Source of the DNA: Paracoccus lichenicola
Lineage (GTDB): Bacteria; Pseudomonadota; Alphaproteobacteria; Rhodobacterales; Rhodobacteraceae
Length of the DNA stretch: 64,000 bases
Reading direction: 5' to 3'
Assembly (NCBI RefSeq): GCF_009708075.1
Contig: NZ_WMBT01000006.1
Span: 1-64,000, forward strand
Shown one piece after another: positions 34,069-43,047 of the stretch (position 1 is the first letter of the stretch; every line of letters starts with the position of its first letter). A program made the position numbers and the translations under genes. Below the pieces are notes generated by a model that had not been told where the DNA came from, searched no databases, and was given only the letters and a program-made list of their open reading frames with translations.

Positions 34069-36027
34069 TCAAGCCGCCTCGACGCTTGGCTCGACCAGGG
34101 CCACGATGTCCATCATGATCGCGTTCAACTGGAAATCCTTGGGCGTATAGACCCGCGCCACCCCCATCGCCTGCAACCGGGCCGCGTCCTCGTCGGGGAT
34201 GATGCCGCCCACGATCACCGGGACATGATCCAGGCCCGCCGCGCGGATGCGGGCCATCAGATCCTCGATCAGCGGCAGGTGGCTGCCCGACAGGATCGAC
34301 AGGCCCACGACATGGGCGCCTTCCTCGGCCGCGCGGGCCACGATCTGCTCGGGCGTCAGGCGGATGCCTTCATAGGTGATGTCCATGCCGCAGTCCCGCG
34401 CGCGGAAGGCGATCTGTTCGGCGCCGTTGGAATGGCCGTCCAGGCCCGGCTTGCCCACCACGAACTTCAGCCGCCGTCCCAGGCGGGCGCTGACGGCATC
34501 GACGGCCTCGCGGATCTCCTCCAGCCCCTCGGTGCGGTTCGACGGATTGGCCGACACGCCGGTCGGGCCGCGGTATTCGCCATGCACCTGCCGCATCACG
34601 CCCGCCCATTCGCCGGTGGTGGCGCCTGCCTTGGCCGCCGCGATGGAATGGGGCATGACGTTTTCCCCCCGCCGCGCCGCGTCGCGCAGCGCGCCAAGGG
34701 CCAACTGCACCGCGCCTTCGTCCCGCGCCGCCCGCCACGCCTGCAACCGGGCGATCTGGTCCTGTTCCACCGCAGGATCCACGACCATGATCCCGCCGTC
34801 GCCCGCCGTCAGGGGCGAAGGCTCGCCCCCCTGCCAGCGGTTCACGCCCACCACGACGGTTTCGTTCGTCTCGATCCGTCCCAGCCGTTCGGCGTTCGAT
34901 TCGACCAGCCGCGCCTTCATGTAGTCGATGGCGGCGATCGCCCCGCCCATGTCGTCCAGCAGGCGCAACTCGTCGCGCGCGCCCTGCTTCAGTTCCTCGA
35001 CCTTGGCCGCGATCACGGGGTTGCCGTCGAACAGGTCGCCGTATTCCAGCAGGTCCGTTTCATAGGCCAGGATCTGCTGCATCCGCAGCGACCATTGCTG
35101 GTCCCAGGGGCGCGGCAGGCCCAGGGCCTCGTTCCAGGCAGGCAACTGCACGGCTCGTGCCCGCGCGTTTTTCGACAGCGTGACGGCCAGCATCTCCAGC
35201 AGGATGCGGTACACGTTGTTTTCGGGCTGCTGTTCGGTCAGCCCCAAGCTGTTGACCTGCACGCCATAACGGAAGCGGCGGTATTTCTCATCCGCGATGC
35301 CGTAGCGGTCGCGCGTGATCTCGTTCCACAGTTCCGTGAACGCCCGCATCTTGCACATCTCGGTGACGAAGCGGATGCCCGCGTTCACGAAGAAGCTGAT
35401 GCGGCCCACCATTTCGGGGAAGGTATCGGACGGAACCTTGCCCTTCAGGTCGTCCAGCACGGCGATGGCGGTGGCCAACGCATAGGCCAGTTCCTGCTGC
35501 GGCGTGGCGCCGGCTTCCTGCAAGTGATAGGAACAGACGTTCATCGGGTTCCACTTGGGCAGGTGTTCCCGCGTATAGGCCGCCACGTCCGTGATCATCG
35601 CCAAGGACGGCTTGGGCGGGCAGATATAGGTGCCGCGCGACAGGTATTCCTTGATCAGGTCGTTCTGGACGGTGCCTTGCAGCTTGGCGATGTCCGCGCC
35701 CTGCTCCTCGGCCACGGCGATATACAGCGACAGCAGCCAAGGGGCCGTCGCGTTGATCGTCATCGAGGTGTTCATCTGTTCCAGCGGGATGCCGTCGAAC
35801 AGCGTGCGCATGTCGCCCAGATGGCAGACGGGCACGCCGACCTTGCCGACCTCGCCCCGCGCCAGCACGTGGTCGCTGTCGTATCCGGTCTGCGTGGGCA
35901 GGTCGAAGGCCACCGACAGGCCCGTCTGCCCCTTGGCCAGGTTGCCGCGATACAGCGCGTTCGATTTCTCGGCCGTGGAATGACCCGCATAGGTGCGGAA
36001 CAGCCAGGGTTTGTCCTTCTGCGCCAT
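34069..36027 (-). CDS. ecm: Ethylmalonyl-CoA mutase (B12-dependent)
   Basis: Coenzyme-B12 mutase converting (2R)-ethylmalonyl-CoA to methylsuccinyl-CoA in acetyl-CoA assimilation. The 652-residue protein is a single-chain acyl-CoA mutase: a TIM-barrel part (RTYAGHSTAEKSNALYR near 11, FDLPTQTGYDSDH near 41) and a C-terminal B12-binding domain with GLDGHSNGAE (D and H of the base-off motif) and SGSHLPLIEDLM. Length and divergence from crotonyl-CoA carboxylase/reductase favour Ecm (formerly MeaA) over methylmalonyl-CoA mutase. The start is MAQKDKPW after GCGAGGCG. Confidence 0.9.
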   Translation of the reverse strand: MAQKDKPWLFRTYAGHSTAEKSNALYRGNLAKGQTGLSVAFDLPTQTGYDSDHVLARGEVGKVGVPVCHLGDMRTLFDGIPLEQMNTSMTINATAPWLLSLYIAVAEEQGADIAKLQGTVQNDLIKEYLSRGTYICPPKPSLAMITDVAAYTREHLPKWNPMNVCSYHLQEAGATPQQELAYALATAIAVLDDLKGKVPSDTFPEMVGRISFFVNAGIRFVTEMCKMRAFTELWNEITRDRYGIADEKYRRFRYGVQVNSLGLTEQQPENNVYRILLEMLAVTLSKNARARAVQLPAWNEALGLPRPWDQQWSLRMQQILAYETDLLEYGDLFDGNPVIAAKVEELKQGARDELRLLDDMGGAIAAIDYMKARLVESNAERLGRIETNETVVVGVNRWQGGEPSPLTAGDGGIMVVDPAVEQDQIARLQAWRAARDEGAVQLALGALRDAARRGENVMPHSIAAAKAGATTGEWAGVMRQVHGEYRGPTGVSANPSNRTEGLEEIREAVDAVSARLGRRLKFVVGKPGLDGHSNGAEQIAFRARDCGMDITYEGIRLTPEQIVARAAEEGAHVVGLSILSGSHLPLIEDLMARIRAAGLDHVPVIVGGIIPDEDAARLQAMGVARVYTPKDFQLNAIMMDIVALVEPSVEAA

Positions 36028-36102
36028 CGTCGCCTCGCAACAATATTTCTGACAAAAAAGCGATACCGAAACAAACATGCGCCGTCAATTCGCCGCAGTG
36101 CG

Positions 36103-36166
36103 GCAACGGCACGCAAACGTCGGACATTTTATTGCCGGTTGCAGTCCGAAGTTGTTGCAATCTTGC
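36103..36166. promoter_or_regulatory. Clustered TTGC/GCAA half-sites in the ecm-ccr divergent promoter
   Basis: The 208-base gap between ecm and ccr contains GCAA at 36103-36106 and 36113-36116, then TTGC at 36132-36135, 36139-36142, 36155-36158 and 36163-36166. The first and second groups are inverted to one another. Acetyl-CoA assimilation genes in actinobacteria and alphaproteobacteria are controlled by RamB/ScfR/CcrR-type regulators, so this could be an operator. No consensus was verified. Confidence 0.35.
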
Positions 36167-36235
36167 GCGGTCATCATTTACCTCTGGAACCGGACAGCGG
36201 CGATTCTGCGCCGCAGCAGATGACAGGAGACATTG

Positions 36236-37528
36236 ATGGCCCTAGATGCCCCCACCCCGATTGCCCCCTATGACGCCCCCGTCAAGGATCTGTACGACAT
36301 CGGAGAGATGCCGCCCCTGGGCCATGTGCCGGCAAGGATGCACGCCTGGGCGATCCGCCGCGAACGCCAGGGCGAGCCTGACAAGGCCATGCAGCTCGAG
36401 GTCGTGGAAACCCCCAGCATCGACAGCAACGAGGTGCTGGTCCTGGTGATGGCGGCGGGCGTCAACTACAACGGCATCTGGGCGGGTCTCGGGATACCCG
36501 TCAGCATGTTCGACGTGCACAAGCAGCCTTATCACATCGCCGGGTCGGACGCCTCGGGGATCGTCTGGGCGGTGGGCGACAAGGTGAAACGCTGGAAAGT
36601 CGGCGACGAGGTCGTGGTCCATTGCAACCAGGACGACGGCGACGACGAGGAATGCAACGGCGGCGACCCGATGTATTCGCCCACGCAGCGCATCTGGGGA
36701 TACGAGACGCCCGACGGCAGCTTCGCCCAGTTCACCCGCGTCCAGTCCCAGCAGCTGATGCCCCGCCCCAAGCACCTGACATGGGAGGAATCGGCCTGCT
36801 ATACCCTGACGCTGGCCACTGCATACCGGATGCTGTTCGGGCACGAGCCGCACGAGTTGAAGCCCGGCATGAACGTGCTGGTCTGGGGCGCGTCCGGGGG
36901 CCTCGGGTCCTATGCGATCCAGCTGATCAACGCGGCGGGCGGCAACGCCATCGGCGTCATCTCCGAGGAGGACAAGCGCGACTTCGTGATGGGCCTGGGC
37001 GCCAAGGGCGTCATCAACCGCAAGGAATTCAATTGCTGGGGGCAGCTGCCCACCGTGAACACCCCCGAATACAAGGACTGGTTCAACGAGGTCCGCAAGT
37101 TCGGCAAGGCCATCTGGGACATCACCGGCAAGGGCAACAACGTCGACATCGTCTTCGAACACCCGGGCGAGGCCACTTTCCCGGTCAGCACCTTCGTCTG
37201 CAAGAAGGGCGGCATGGTGGTGATCTGCGCAGGCACCACGGGTTTCAACTGCACCTTCGACGTGCGCTATCTGTGGATGCACCAGAAGCGCATCCAGGGG
37301 TCGCATTTCGCGCATCTGAAGCAGGCGTCGGCGGCCAACAGGCTGATGCTGGAACGCCGCCTGGATCCCTGCATGTCCGAGGTGTTTCCCTGGGCGGAAA
37401 TCCCGGCGGCCCACGTCAAGATGATGAGGAACCAGCACAAGCCCGGCAACATGTCGGTGCTGGTCCAGGCGCCCACGACCGGGCTGCGCACCTTCGAGGA
37501 CGCGCTCGAAGCCGGTCGCAGGATCTGA
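36236..37528 (+). CDS. ccr: Crotonyl-CoA carboxylase/reductase
   Basis: Key enzyme of the ethylmalonyl-CoA pathway, reductively carboxylating crotonyl-CoA with NADPH and CO2 to ethylmalonyl-CoA. The 430-residue MDR-superfamily protein has GVNYNGIWAGLGIPVSMFD, the NADP fold LVWGASGGLGSYAIQL (about 219-234) and the Ccr-specific insertions CNQDDGDDEECNGGDPMYS and HPGEATFPVS. The ATG at 36236 follows AGGAG; a TTG one codon earlier is not preferred. Together with the divergent ecm it shows that acetate or C2/C4 substrates are assimilated without the glyoxylate bypass or alongside it. Confidence 0.96.
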   Translation: MALDAPTPIAPYDAPVKDLYDIGEMPPLGHVPARMHAWAIRRERQGEPDKAMQLEVVETPSIDSNEVLVLVMAAGVNYNGIWAGLGIPVSMFDVHKQPYHIAGSDASGIVWAVGDKVKRWKVGDEVVVHCNQDDGDDEECNGGDPMYSPTQRIWGYETPDGSFAQFTRVQSQQLMPRPKHLTWEESACYTLTLATAYRMLFGHEPHELKPGMNVLVWGASGGLGSYAIQLINAAGGNAIGVISEEDKRDFVMGLGAKGVINRKEFNCWGQLPTVNTPEYKDWFNEVRKFGKAIWDITGKGNNVDIVFEHPGEATFPVSTFVCKKGGMVVICAGTTGFNCTFDVRYLWMHQKRIQGSHFAHLKQASAANRLMLERRLDPCMSEVFPWAEIPAAHVKMMRNQHKPGNMSVLVQAPTTGLRTFEDALEAGRRI

Positions 37529-37541
37529 CGCGCCGCGGCAA

Positions 37542-37580
37542 GGGACGGGACTGCCCGGCGGGCGGTCCTTGTCCCGTCAA
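37542..37580 (+). terminator. Hairpin after ccr, probable terminator
   Basis: GACGGGAC (37544-37551) pairs with GTCCCGTC (37571-37578), with an inner CCCG/CGGG stem. There is no T run, so termination may need Rho or rely on the structure alone. Confidence 0.35.
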
Positions 37581-37599
37581 GGCCGCGCGACAGGCCGCG

Positions 37600-37803
37600 T
37601 CAGATCCGGGCCTCTCGCTGGTCGATCGTGCGGCATTTCCATTCCCGCACGGTTTCATGGGGGTGGGCGTCAATCCATTCGGCAATCTGTTGCTGGCCAT
37701 GCACCATGCAGGCCATCAGGTTCGTCTCGACAAAGAGCAGCGCGCGGTCCTGGCACCTGTCAGGATCGGTGGACAGGCAACTGACAAACAGCAATTCGAT
37801 CAT
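37600..37803 (-). CDS. Small four-cysteine protein, paralogue 1
   Basis: A 67-residue protein of unknown function starting MIELLFVSC after an AAAGGA site. Cysteines at 9, 17, 32 and 57 match those in the neighbouring paralogue (37978-38184), with shared features MIEL-FV-C, DP-RC, LLF and WKCR. There is no signal peptide or membrane segment. The even number and spacing of cysteines suggest disulfides or metal binding. I do not recognise a named family. Confidence 0.7.
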   Translation of the reverse strand: MIELLFVSCLSTDPDRCQDRALLFVETNLMACMVHGQQQIAEWIDAHPHETVREWKCRTIDQREARI

Positions 37804-37977
37804 CGGATCATCCTTTCCCGTCTTCGGTTCGACCTCCCGTCAATGAAGGTAGGGGATGATTCTCATGACGGCGTGATTCCCGCGTGAATCCGCGCCGTGA
37901 TGCAGGAAGGGCAGCACAATTGGACAAGGGCCGGACCGATCTGGCGCGGCTTTGATCAGGATGACGACCGCTTCGGT

Positions 37978-38184
37978 TCAGATCGGAATGTCGGTCTGTT
38001 CCGCGCGGCGGCATTTCCAGGTTTTCACCTGATCGCGGGGATGGGTCTCGACCCATCGGGCCAGTTCGTTCTGGCCTTCCAACATGCAGGTGAAAAGGCC
38101 GTTCTGTTCCTCGAACAGCAGGCTGTGTTCGGTGCAGCGTTGCGGGTCGGCGATCAGGCAGGTGACAAAGAACAACTCGATCAT
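37978..38184 (-). CDS. Small four-cysteine protein, paralogue 2
   Basis: A 68-residue paralogue of the gene at 37600, starting MIELFFVTCLIADPQRC after AAAGGAA. Cysteines at 9, 17, 33 and 58 are conserved, as are LLFEE, the ETHP/DAHP turn and the WKCR end. An upstream in-frame start would add 15 basic residues but lacks the paralogue similarity. The two genes are in tandem, same strand, about 170 bases apart, and look like an old duplication. Function is unknown. Confidence 0.7.
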   Translation of the reverse strand: MIELFFVTCLIADPQRCTEHSLLFEEQNGLFTCMLEGQNELARWVETHPRDQVKTWKCRRAEQTDIPI

Positions 38185-38273
38185 CGCGCGTTCCTTTCGA
38201 CGATCCTTCATACACGCATGGGCGGGCAAAAAGTTGCATGGGCAATCGCCGCGCCGCGCGTTAGAGGGGTGGA

Positions 38274-39797
38274 ATGACCGCCCCCGCCCCCACCCTGTCC
38301 CCCGACCAGGCTGAAGCCTGGGACGCCCTGGCCGAGGCCTTCGGCGCGAACGGCATCGACCTGATCGCCCGGGACCTGGCCCCGCCGCAGCCCGGCAAGG
38401 GCCGGGTCATGGCGGTGATCGGCAAGGCCGGATCGGGTAAGACGCTGCTGTTGTCGCGGATCACCAAGGCCCTGCGCGAGGCGGGGGTCGAGATCGTCAG
38501 CGGCGATTACGAAGGCCGCCGCCGCAAGGACCGGCGCAGCGTGGCGATCCTGGCGCCGACGAACAAGGCGGCCTTCGTGCTGCGGATGCGCGGCGTGCCC
38601 GCGACGACGATCCACCGGATCCTTTACACCCCCGTCTATGATCCCGAATACGAAAAGCTGGCGGAATGGCTGTCCGGCACCGGCGACCGGCCCGCGGTCG
38701 AGGGGATGACGGACATCGCCCTGGACCGGGCCAAGTCATTTTATGACCAGCACACCTCCATTCCAGGCGCCCTGGCGGCGGCGGGCCTGCGCGGATCGGA
38801 TTTCATCCGCGGCTGGAAACGGCGCGAGGATGCGCTGGATGTGGGGCTGATCGACGAGGCGTCCATGCTGGATGAAAAGCAGCTCGAGGATCTGCGCGAG
38901 ATCTTTCCGCTGCTGGTGCTGTTCGGCGACCCCGCGCAGTTGGCCCCCGTGGGCCAGTCGGGCGAGATGGTGTTCGACAAGCTGGCCCCGTCGCAGCGTC
39001 TGGTCCTGAACCGGATTCATCGCCAGGCCGACGACAGCCCGATCCTGGATCTGGCCCATGCGCTGTCCGACGACGCGCTGTCCTTCGAGGGCTTTGAAAG
39101 CCTGATCCGCAAGGCGGCGCGAGGCGACGACCGGGTGGTCTGGGCGGAACGGGTGGAAAGCGACCTGATGGCGCGCAGCCCGGTCTTGGTCTGGCGCAAT
39201 GCCACCCGGATCCGGCTGATCCACGCCTTCCGTGCGGCCTATGGCGCGCCGGGCGACGCGCTGCTGCCCGGAGAGCCGCTGATCTGCGACGGGCTGGAAC
39301 TGCCGCTGAAGCACCGCAAGAAGCGCATCGACCTGGAAGCGCGCGGGCTGATCAAGGGCGCGCAGGTGGTTTACCTCGGCCCCGGCCGAAAGCCCGGCTT
39401 TTCGCGCCTGCACGTGATCGGGGCCGAGGATCCGCGCCTGTCGGCGGCCAGCATCGTCAAGATCGAACTGCCGGACGAGGACGAACCCTTCATTCCCTTT
39501 GCCGCCCGCATGGGCGCGACCTTCCTGCACGGCGCGGCGGTGACGATCCACAAGGCGCAAGGCTCGCAATGGCCCGATGTGCAGGTCTTTGGTCCAGACA
39601 TCGCGGCGGCCGCCTGGTCCAACCGGTCCGAGGCGGGGATCCCCCTGTGGAAGCGGCTGGCCTATGTCGCGATCACGCGGGCGCAGGAACGGCTGCTGTG
39701 GGTGACCAAGGCGCGGCTGGCCCGGCCATCGGCGCCACTGGGGACGGACGACCTGGACGTGCAGGTCGCCATGGAACTGGCGGCCGAGGAGGATTAG
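38274..39797 (+). CDS. RecD-like ATP-dependent DNA helicase
   Basis: A 507-residue superfamily 1 helicase related to RecD2/PIF1-type proteins. It has Walker A GKAGSGKT (50-57), motif Ia region ILAPTNKAAFVLRM (about 94-107), Walker B/motif II LIDEASML (about 196-203), motif III LFGDPAQLAPVGQ and, near the C-terminus, the UvrD_C_2 motif AVTIHKAQGSQWPDV followed by YVAITRAQERLLWVT. It lacks the long N-terminal part of RecD2. No recB/recC neighbours are present, so it acts alone. The role is probably DNA repair or replication restart. Confidence 0.88.
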   Translation: MTAPAPTLSPDQAEAWDALAEAFGANGIDLIARDLAPPQPGKGRVMAVIGKAGSGKTLLLSRITKALREAGVEIVSGDYEGRRRKDRRSVAILAPTNKAAFVLRMRGVPATTIHRILYTPVYDPEYEKLAEWLSGTGDRPAVEGMTDIALDRAKSFYDQHTSIPGALAAAGLRGSDFIRGWKRREDALDVGLIDEASMLDEKQLEDLREIFPLLVLFGDPAQLAPVGQSGEMVFDKLAPSQRLVLNRIHRQADDSPILDLAHALSDDALSFEGFESLIRKAARGDDRVVWAERVESDLMARSPVLVWRNATRIRLIHAFRAAYGAPGDALLPGEPLICDGLELPLKHRKKRIDLEARGLIKGAQVVYLGPGRKPGFSRLHVIGAEDPRLSAASIVKIELPDEDEPFIPFAARMGATFLHGAAVTIHKAQGSQWPDVQVFGPDIAAAAWSNRSEAGIPLWKRLAYVAITRAQERLLWVTKARLARPSAPLGTDDLDVQVAMELAAEED

Positions 39798-39807
39798 CGT
39801 CCCGCGG

Positions 39808-39862
39808 TGGCCGGGGGCGCTTCGCCCCCCGGACCCCCCGAGGATATTTAGGCAAAGGTGAA
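39808..39862. repeat. Dispersed intergenic repeat copy 5
   Basis: CCGGGGGCG (39811-39819) and CGCCCCCCGG (39823-39832) form a hairpin with a short loop, followed by ACCCCCCGAGGATATTTAGGC and AAAGGTGAA. It lies between the convergent ends of the helicase gene and the EcsC gene. Confidence 0.6.
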
Positions 39863-39866
39863 AGAG

Positions 39867-40655
39867 TCAGCGTGCCGCCCTGCGATGGTCCAGGCGGTCG
39901 ATGGAGAGGCGCAGCGCCTCGATCAGGGCCTCTTTCGGGATGCCGGTTTCGTGCGACAGCCGGATGATGCCGAAATGGACGCGGGCCAGTTCCTGGTAAT
40001 ACCGCGTGAAGGTGTAGTTGATCGACGCGCCCACCACGGCGCCGAAGATGGGCGCGGCCTGGGCGGCCAGTTTCTGGCCCATCGACACCGACAGGCGCGG
40101 CGCGACCTTGCTGATGAGGCCCTGCACCGTCTGGCCCGTGACCGACATGCGCGCGGCCAGCAGGCCCAGGTCGGTCGCGTCATCCTCGGCCATCGGGCCT
40201 GCGGCGGCGAAGATGCGCAGGCATTCCATCCGCACCTCCTCGCTGTCGGGATCGAGGCCGTGTTCCACGGCGATGTCCAGCATGGCGCGCAGCAGCAGCG
40301 TGATCGTGAAGGGCAGCTCGATCATGGCGCCCGCGAAGCCGCCCACGCCCCCCGCCGCCCCGCTGACGGTCGAGGCCATGCGGTTGAACCAGTCCCCCCG
40401 GTCGCGCACCATCTTGCGCGAGGTGGTGGCCGCCGCGAAGGCCCGGTTCAGCGCCGCGCGGGTGATGCGGTCCATCCGGTTGCGCACGAAGCCGGGCAGC
40501 TTTTCGATCAACCCCTCGGCGCTGTTGCCGACGACCGACATGATCTCCATCCCCAACCCGCCGGCATCCAGGTATCGCCGCGCCAGACGGTCGATCTGGG
40601 CGTGGACGGAAGGGTCATTGATCGGCGGAAGCACCAGTTGCGGATTGGTCGGCAT
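39867..40655 (-). CDS. EcsC family protein
   Basis: A 262-residue EcsC-domain protein. The core has a hydrophobic glycine-rich segment (VSGAAGGVGGFAGAMIELPF, about 97-116) followed by helices containing HGLDPDSEEVRMECLRIFA, then KVAPRLSVSMGQKLAAQAAP and YYQELARVHFGIIRL. Proteins of this family are associated with membranes, but their molecular function is not established. Its start lies inside the end of the upstream GNAT gene (41-base overlap), so the two are coupled. Confidence 0.85.
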   Translation of the reverse strand: MPTNPQLVLPPINDPSVHAQIDRLARRYLDAGGLGMEIMSVVGNSAEGLIEKLPGFVRNRMDRITRAALNRAFAAATTSRKMVRDRGDWFNRMASTVSGAAGGVGGFAGAMIELPFTITLLLRAMLDIAVEHGLDPDSEEVRMECLRIFAAAGPMAEDDATDLGLLAARMSVTGQTVQGLISKVAPRLSVSMGQKLAAQAAPIFGAVVGASINYTFTRYYQELARVHFGIIRLSHETGIPKEALIEALRLSIDRLDHRRAAR

Positions 40656-41217
40656 CGCTATCCTCTTTCGGGTGATCGACCGTGACGCAGGCCGACAGGT
40701 CCTTGGCGCCGCGCGATATTCCTGCCGCAGCGGGCAGCGTTTCGCGCGTCACCGGTCCCGCCACGTCAACCCAGGCCCCGGGCCGAAGTTCCAGCCCCAG
40801 CACGCGCGCGGGGTTGGTGGGCGGCGGCATGACGACATCGTCCAGCCGCGCAAAGCCGAAGCGGCCGTAATAGGGCGCGTCCCCTACCAGCAGCACCCGG
40901 TCCCAGCCAAGCTTGCGGGCGCGGGCCAGGCTGTCGCGCATCAAAAGGCCGCCCAGGCCCTCGCCCTGGGCGGTCGGATGGACGGCGATCGGTCCCAGCA
41001 GCAGCACCGGCCGGCCCCCCACGCGCACCGGCCAGAAGCGGATCGCGGCCAGCAGGATGCCGTCGGCGCGCAGCACCAAGCACAGGTCGGCCACCTTGGG
41101 CACCCCGTCCCGCAACCGATAGGACGACAGCGCGGTCCGCCCCGGCGCGAAGCACAGGTCGTAAAGCGCCTCGACCTCGGGTTCGTCGGCGGGCGTTTCG
41201 GGGCAGATCTCGTACAT
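40615..41217 (-). CDS. GNAT family N-acetyltransferase
   Basis: A 200-residue protein with a GNAT domain in the first 165 residues: MYEICPETPADEPEVEALYD, beta-4 LLLGPIAVHPTAQGEGLGGL (the acetyl-CoA pyrophosphate loop QGxGxG/A, about 77-96) and VLLVGDAPYYGRFGF, which marks the YhbS-like subgroup. The last 40 residues are hydrophilic and overlap the EcsC gene. The substrate is unknown. It is divergent from the flavin reductase gene. Confidence 0.85.
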   Translation of the reverse strand: MYEICPETPADEPEVEALYDLCFAPGRTALSSYRLRDGVPKVADLCLVLRADGILLAAIRFWPVRVGGRPVLLLGPIAVHPTAQGEGLGGLLMRDSLARARKLGWDRVLLVGDAPYYGRFGFARLDDVVMPPPTNPARVLGLELRPGAWVDVAGPVTRETLPAAAGISRGAKDLSACVTVDHPKEDSDADQSATGASADQ

Positions 41218-41340
41218 CGCGCCTCCTGTCCTATGGGCGGGCCTTAGCATGGGCTTGCCGGTGATGAAACATCCCGGGGCATTGCGGCGCGGCGCGGCAG
41301 ATGGCAGGTTGTGCGCGCATGAACCCACAGGAGGCCCGCG

Positions 41341-41943
41341 ATGTTCTACCGCCCCGAAAACGGCCACGGGCTGCCCCACAACCCCTTCAACGCCATCGTC
41401 GCGCCGCGCCCCATCGGCTGGATTTCCACGCGCGGATCCCAGGGCGACAACCTCGCGCCCTATTCGTTCTTCAACGCGGTCGCTTACGTGCCGCCGCAGG
41501 TGATGTTCGCGTCCACCAGCGCCAAGCCGGATCGCAACGGCACCAAGGACAGCGTGGCGCAGATCATCGAATCGGGCGTCTTTTGCGTCAACATCGCCAC
41601 GGGCGACCTGCGCGATCAGGTGAACGCCAGTTCCGCCCCCCTGCCCGCCGGCACCGACGAGTTCCAGGCCTGCGGCATCGCCGCCGCGGAATGCGAGACC
41701 ATCGCCTGCCCGCGCGTGGCGGGCGCCGCCGCCGCGCTGGAATGCCGGATGACCCGCGTCCTGCCCCTGGCGGGCGAGGCGAATTACGTCGTCTTCGGCG
41801 TGGTGACGGGGGTGCATCTCCGCGACGATTGCGTGGTGGACGGCCGCTTCGACCCGCGCGCGGCGGGCGGCTGGCTGGCGCGGCTTGGCTACAAGGATTA
41901 TTGCGCCGTCACCGAGTTGTTCCAGATGGACCGCCCCGTATGA
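41341..41943 (+). CDS. Flavin reductase-like (DIM6/NTAB) FMN-binding protein
   Basis: A 200-residue split-barrel FMN-binding protein of the flavin reductase-like family. Typical segments are [14 protein letters not shown] (about 19-32) with the flavin-phosphate contacts, [20 protein letters not shown] (about 37-56) and VNIATGDL. These enzymes reduce flavin or act as small oxidoreductases; the partner is unknown. Its stop overlaps the apt start (ATGA). Confidence 0.87.
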   Translation: MFYRPENGHGLPHNPFNAIVAPRPIGWISTRGSQGDNLAPYSFFNAVAYVPPQVMFASTSAKPDRNGTKDSVAQIIESGVFCVNIATGDLRDQVNASSAPLPAGTDEFQACGIAAAECETIACPRVAGAAAALECRMTRVLPLAGEANYVVFGVVTGVHLRDDCVVDGRFDPRAAGGWLARLGYKDYCAVTELFQMDRPV

Positions 41944-42473
41944 GTTTGAACGTCAAGAACTATATCCGAACCATCGCCGATTTCCCGCACGAAGGGATCC
42001 TGTTCCGCGACGTGACCACGCTGTTCGCGGACGCGCGCGGCTTCCGCATCGCGGTGGATCAACTGCTGGCCCCCTATGCGGGCGCGCGGATCGACAAGGT
42101 CGTGGGGTTGGAGGCGCGCGGCTTCATCCTGGGCGGCGCGGTCGCGCATCAGCTCTCCACCGGCTTTGTCCCGATCCGCAAGAAGGGCAAGCTGCCGGGT
42201 GCGGTGATTTCCCAAGCCTATCAGCTGGAATACGGCGAGGCCGTGGTCGAGGTCCATGACGACGCCTTGAAACCGGGCGAGCGGGTGCTGATCGTGGACG
42301 ACCTGCTGGCGACGGGCGGAACAGCTGCGGCGGGGATCAGTCTGTGCGAAAGGCTGGGGGCGAAGGTGGTGGGCTGTGCGTTTGTCATCGACCTGCCGGA
42401 TTTGGGCGGACGAAGGGTGCTGGAAGGGTTGGGGCATGAGGTTCATGTCTTGTGCGGGTTCGAGGGGGAATGA
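41940..42473 (+). CDS. apt: Adenine phosphoribosyltransferase
   Basis: Purine salvage enzyme making AMP from adenine and PRPP. The 177-residue protein has the Apt N-terminus ([20 protein letters not shown], 8-27), [11 protein letters not shown] and the PRPP-binding loop [14 protein letters not shown] (116-129). The start at 41940 is coupled to the flavin reductase gene by an ATGA overlap. Length matches the family. Confidence 0.96.
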   Translation: MSLNVKNYIRTIADFPHEGILFRDVTTLFADARGFRIAVDQLLAPYAGARIDKVVGLEARGFILGGAVAHQLSTGFVPIRKKGKLPGAVISQAYQLEYGEAVVEVHDDALKPGERVLIVDDLLATGGTAAAGISLCERLGAKVVGCAFVIDLPDLGGRRVLEGLGHEVHVLCGFEGE

Positions 42474-42514
42474 CCTGTTCGACCTTAAGTCCGTGATGAG
42501 AGCAAACGCTCAAA

Positions 42515-43042
42515 TCAGGCTTTATCAAGCTTTGCCAGAAGACTAGTGAGGTTGTCGAATGACGCTTTTAGCTCCTCTAAGGTGTCTTTCGTGAGTTGGT
42601 GCTTGAAGGCTTCCAAACCCATTTTTAGTCTTTGTGCTGCCAAATTCCTCTGGGGATTTTTGTCTCCCAACATTTTTGCAATTTCTTCTGTCTTACTGAT
42701 GGCAGAATTAATCGTTTGGGTTAATCCAGATCTAAAATTTTCCTTTAGATCATCATCTTGTATAAGATGATGGAGAAATACGTGTATTACCCCCATTTCC
42801 AGCGCCAGATCAATTTGAAGACCAAGTGTTGTTATCTTAACCGCTTCCCTAGAATCGCGGGCAGTGAAATACGCATTTATATTCGCAACTATGGCACCAA
42901 GAGCGATACCCAGTATCGTCCCGGACAATGCCTTTTGGTTGCTTCCAAGTTCTCGGAAGAAGCCACCTCCCCCCATGACTATGAAAACCGCTAAAGCACA
43001 AACACCCAAGAGAAATAGCAACCAAGCAAGACGCATATTCAT
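42515..43042 (-). CDS. AT-rich membrane protein of unknown function
   Basis: A 175-residue protein, MNMRLAWLLF onward, with two membrane helices (about 6-24 and 38-59) and a helical soluble domain of about 110 residues with HLIQDDDLKENFRSGLTQTI and a Lys/Leu-rich end. I recognise no family. Its DNA is far less GC-rich than all neighbours (about 38% G+C by hand count in 42661-42720) and uses A/T-ending codons, so it was probably acquired. It starts five bases after the FAD oxidase stop (43048), has no obvious Shine-Dalgarno, and ends 41 bases from the convergent apt stop. No integrase, repeats or att-like ends were seen. Confidence 0.7.
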   Translation of the reverse strand: MNMRLAWLLFLLGVCALAVFIVMGGGGFFRELGSNQKALSGTILGIALGAIVANINAYFTARDSREAVKITTLGLQIDLALEMGVIHVFLHHLIQDDDLKENFRSGLTQTINSAISKTEEIAKMLGDKNPQRNLAAQRLKMGLEAFKHQLTKDTLEELKASFDNLTSLLAKLDKA

Positions 43043-43047
43043 CGCTA

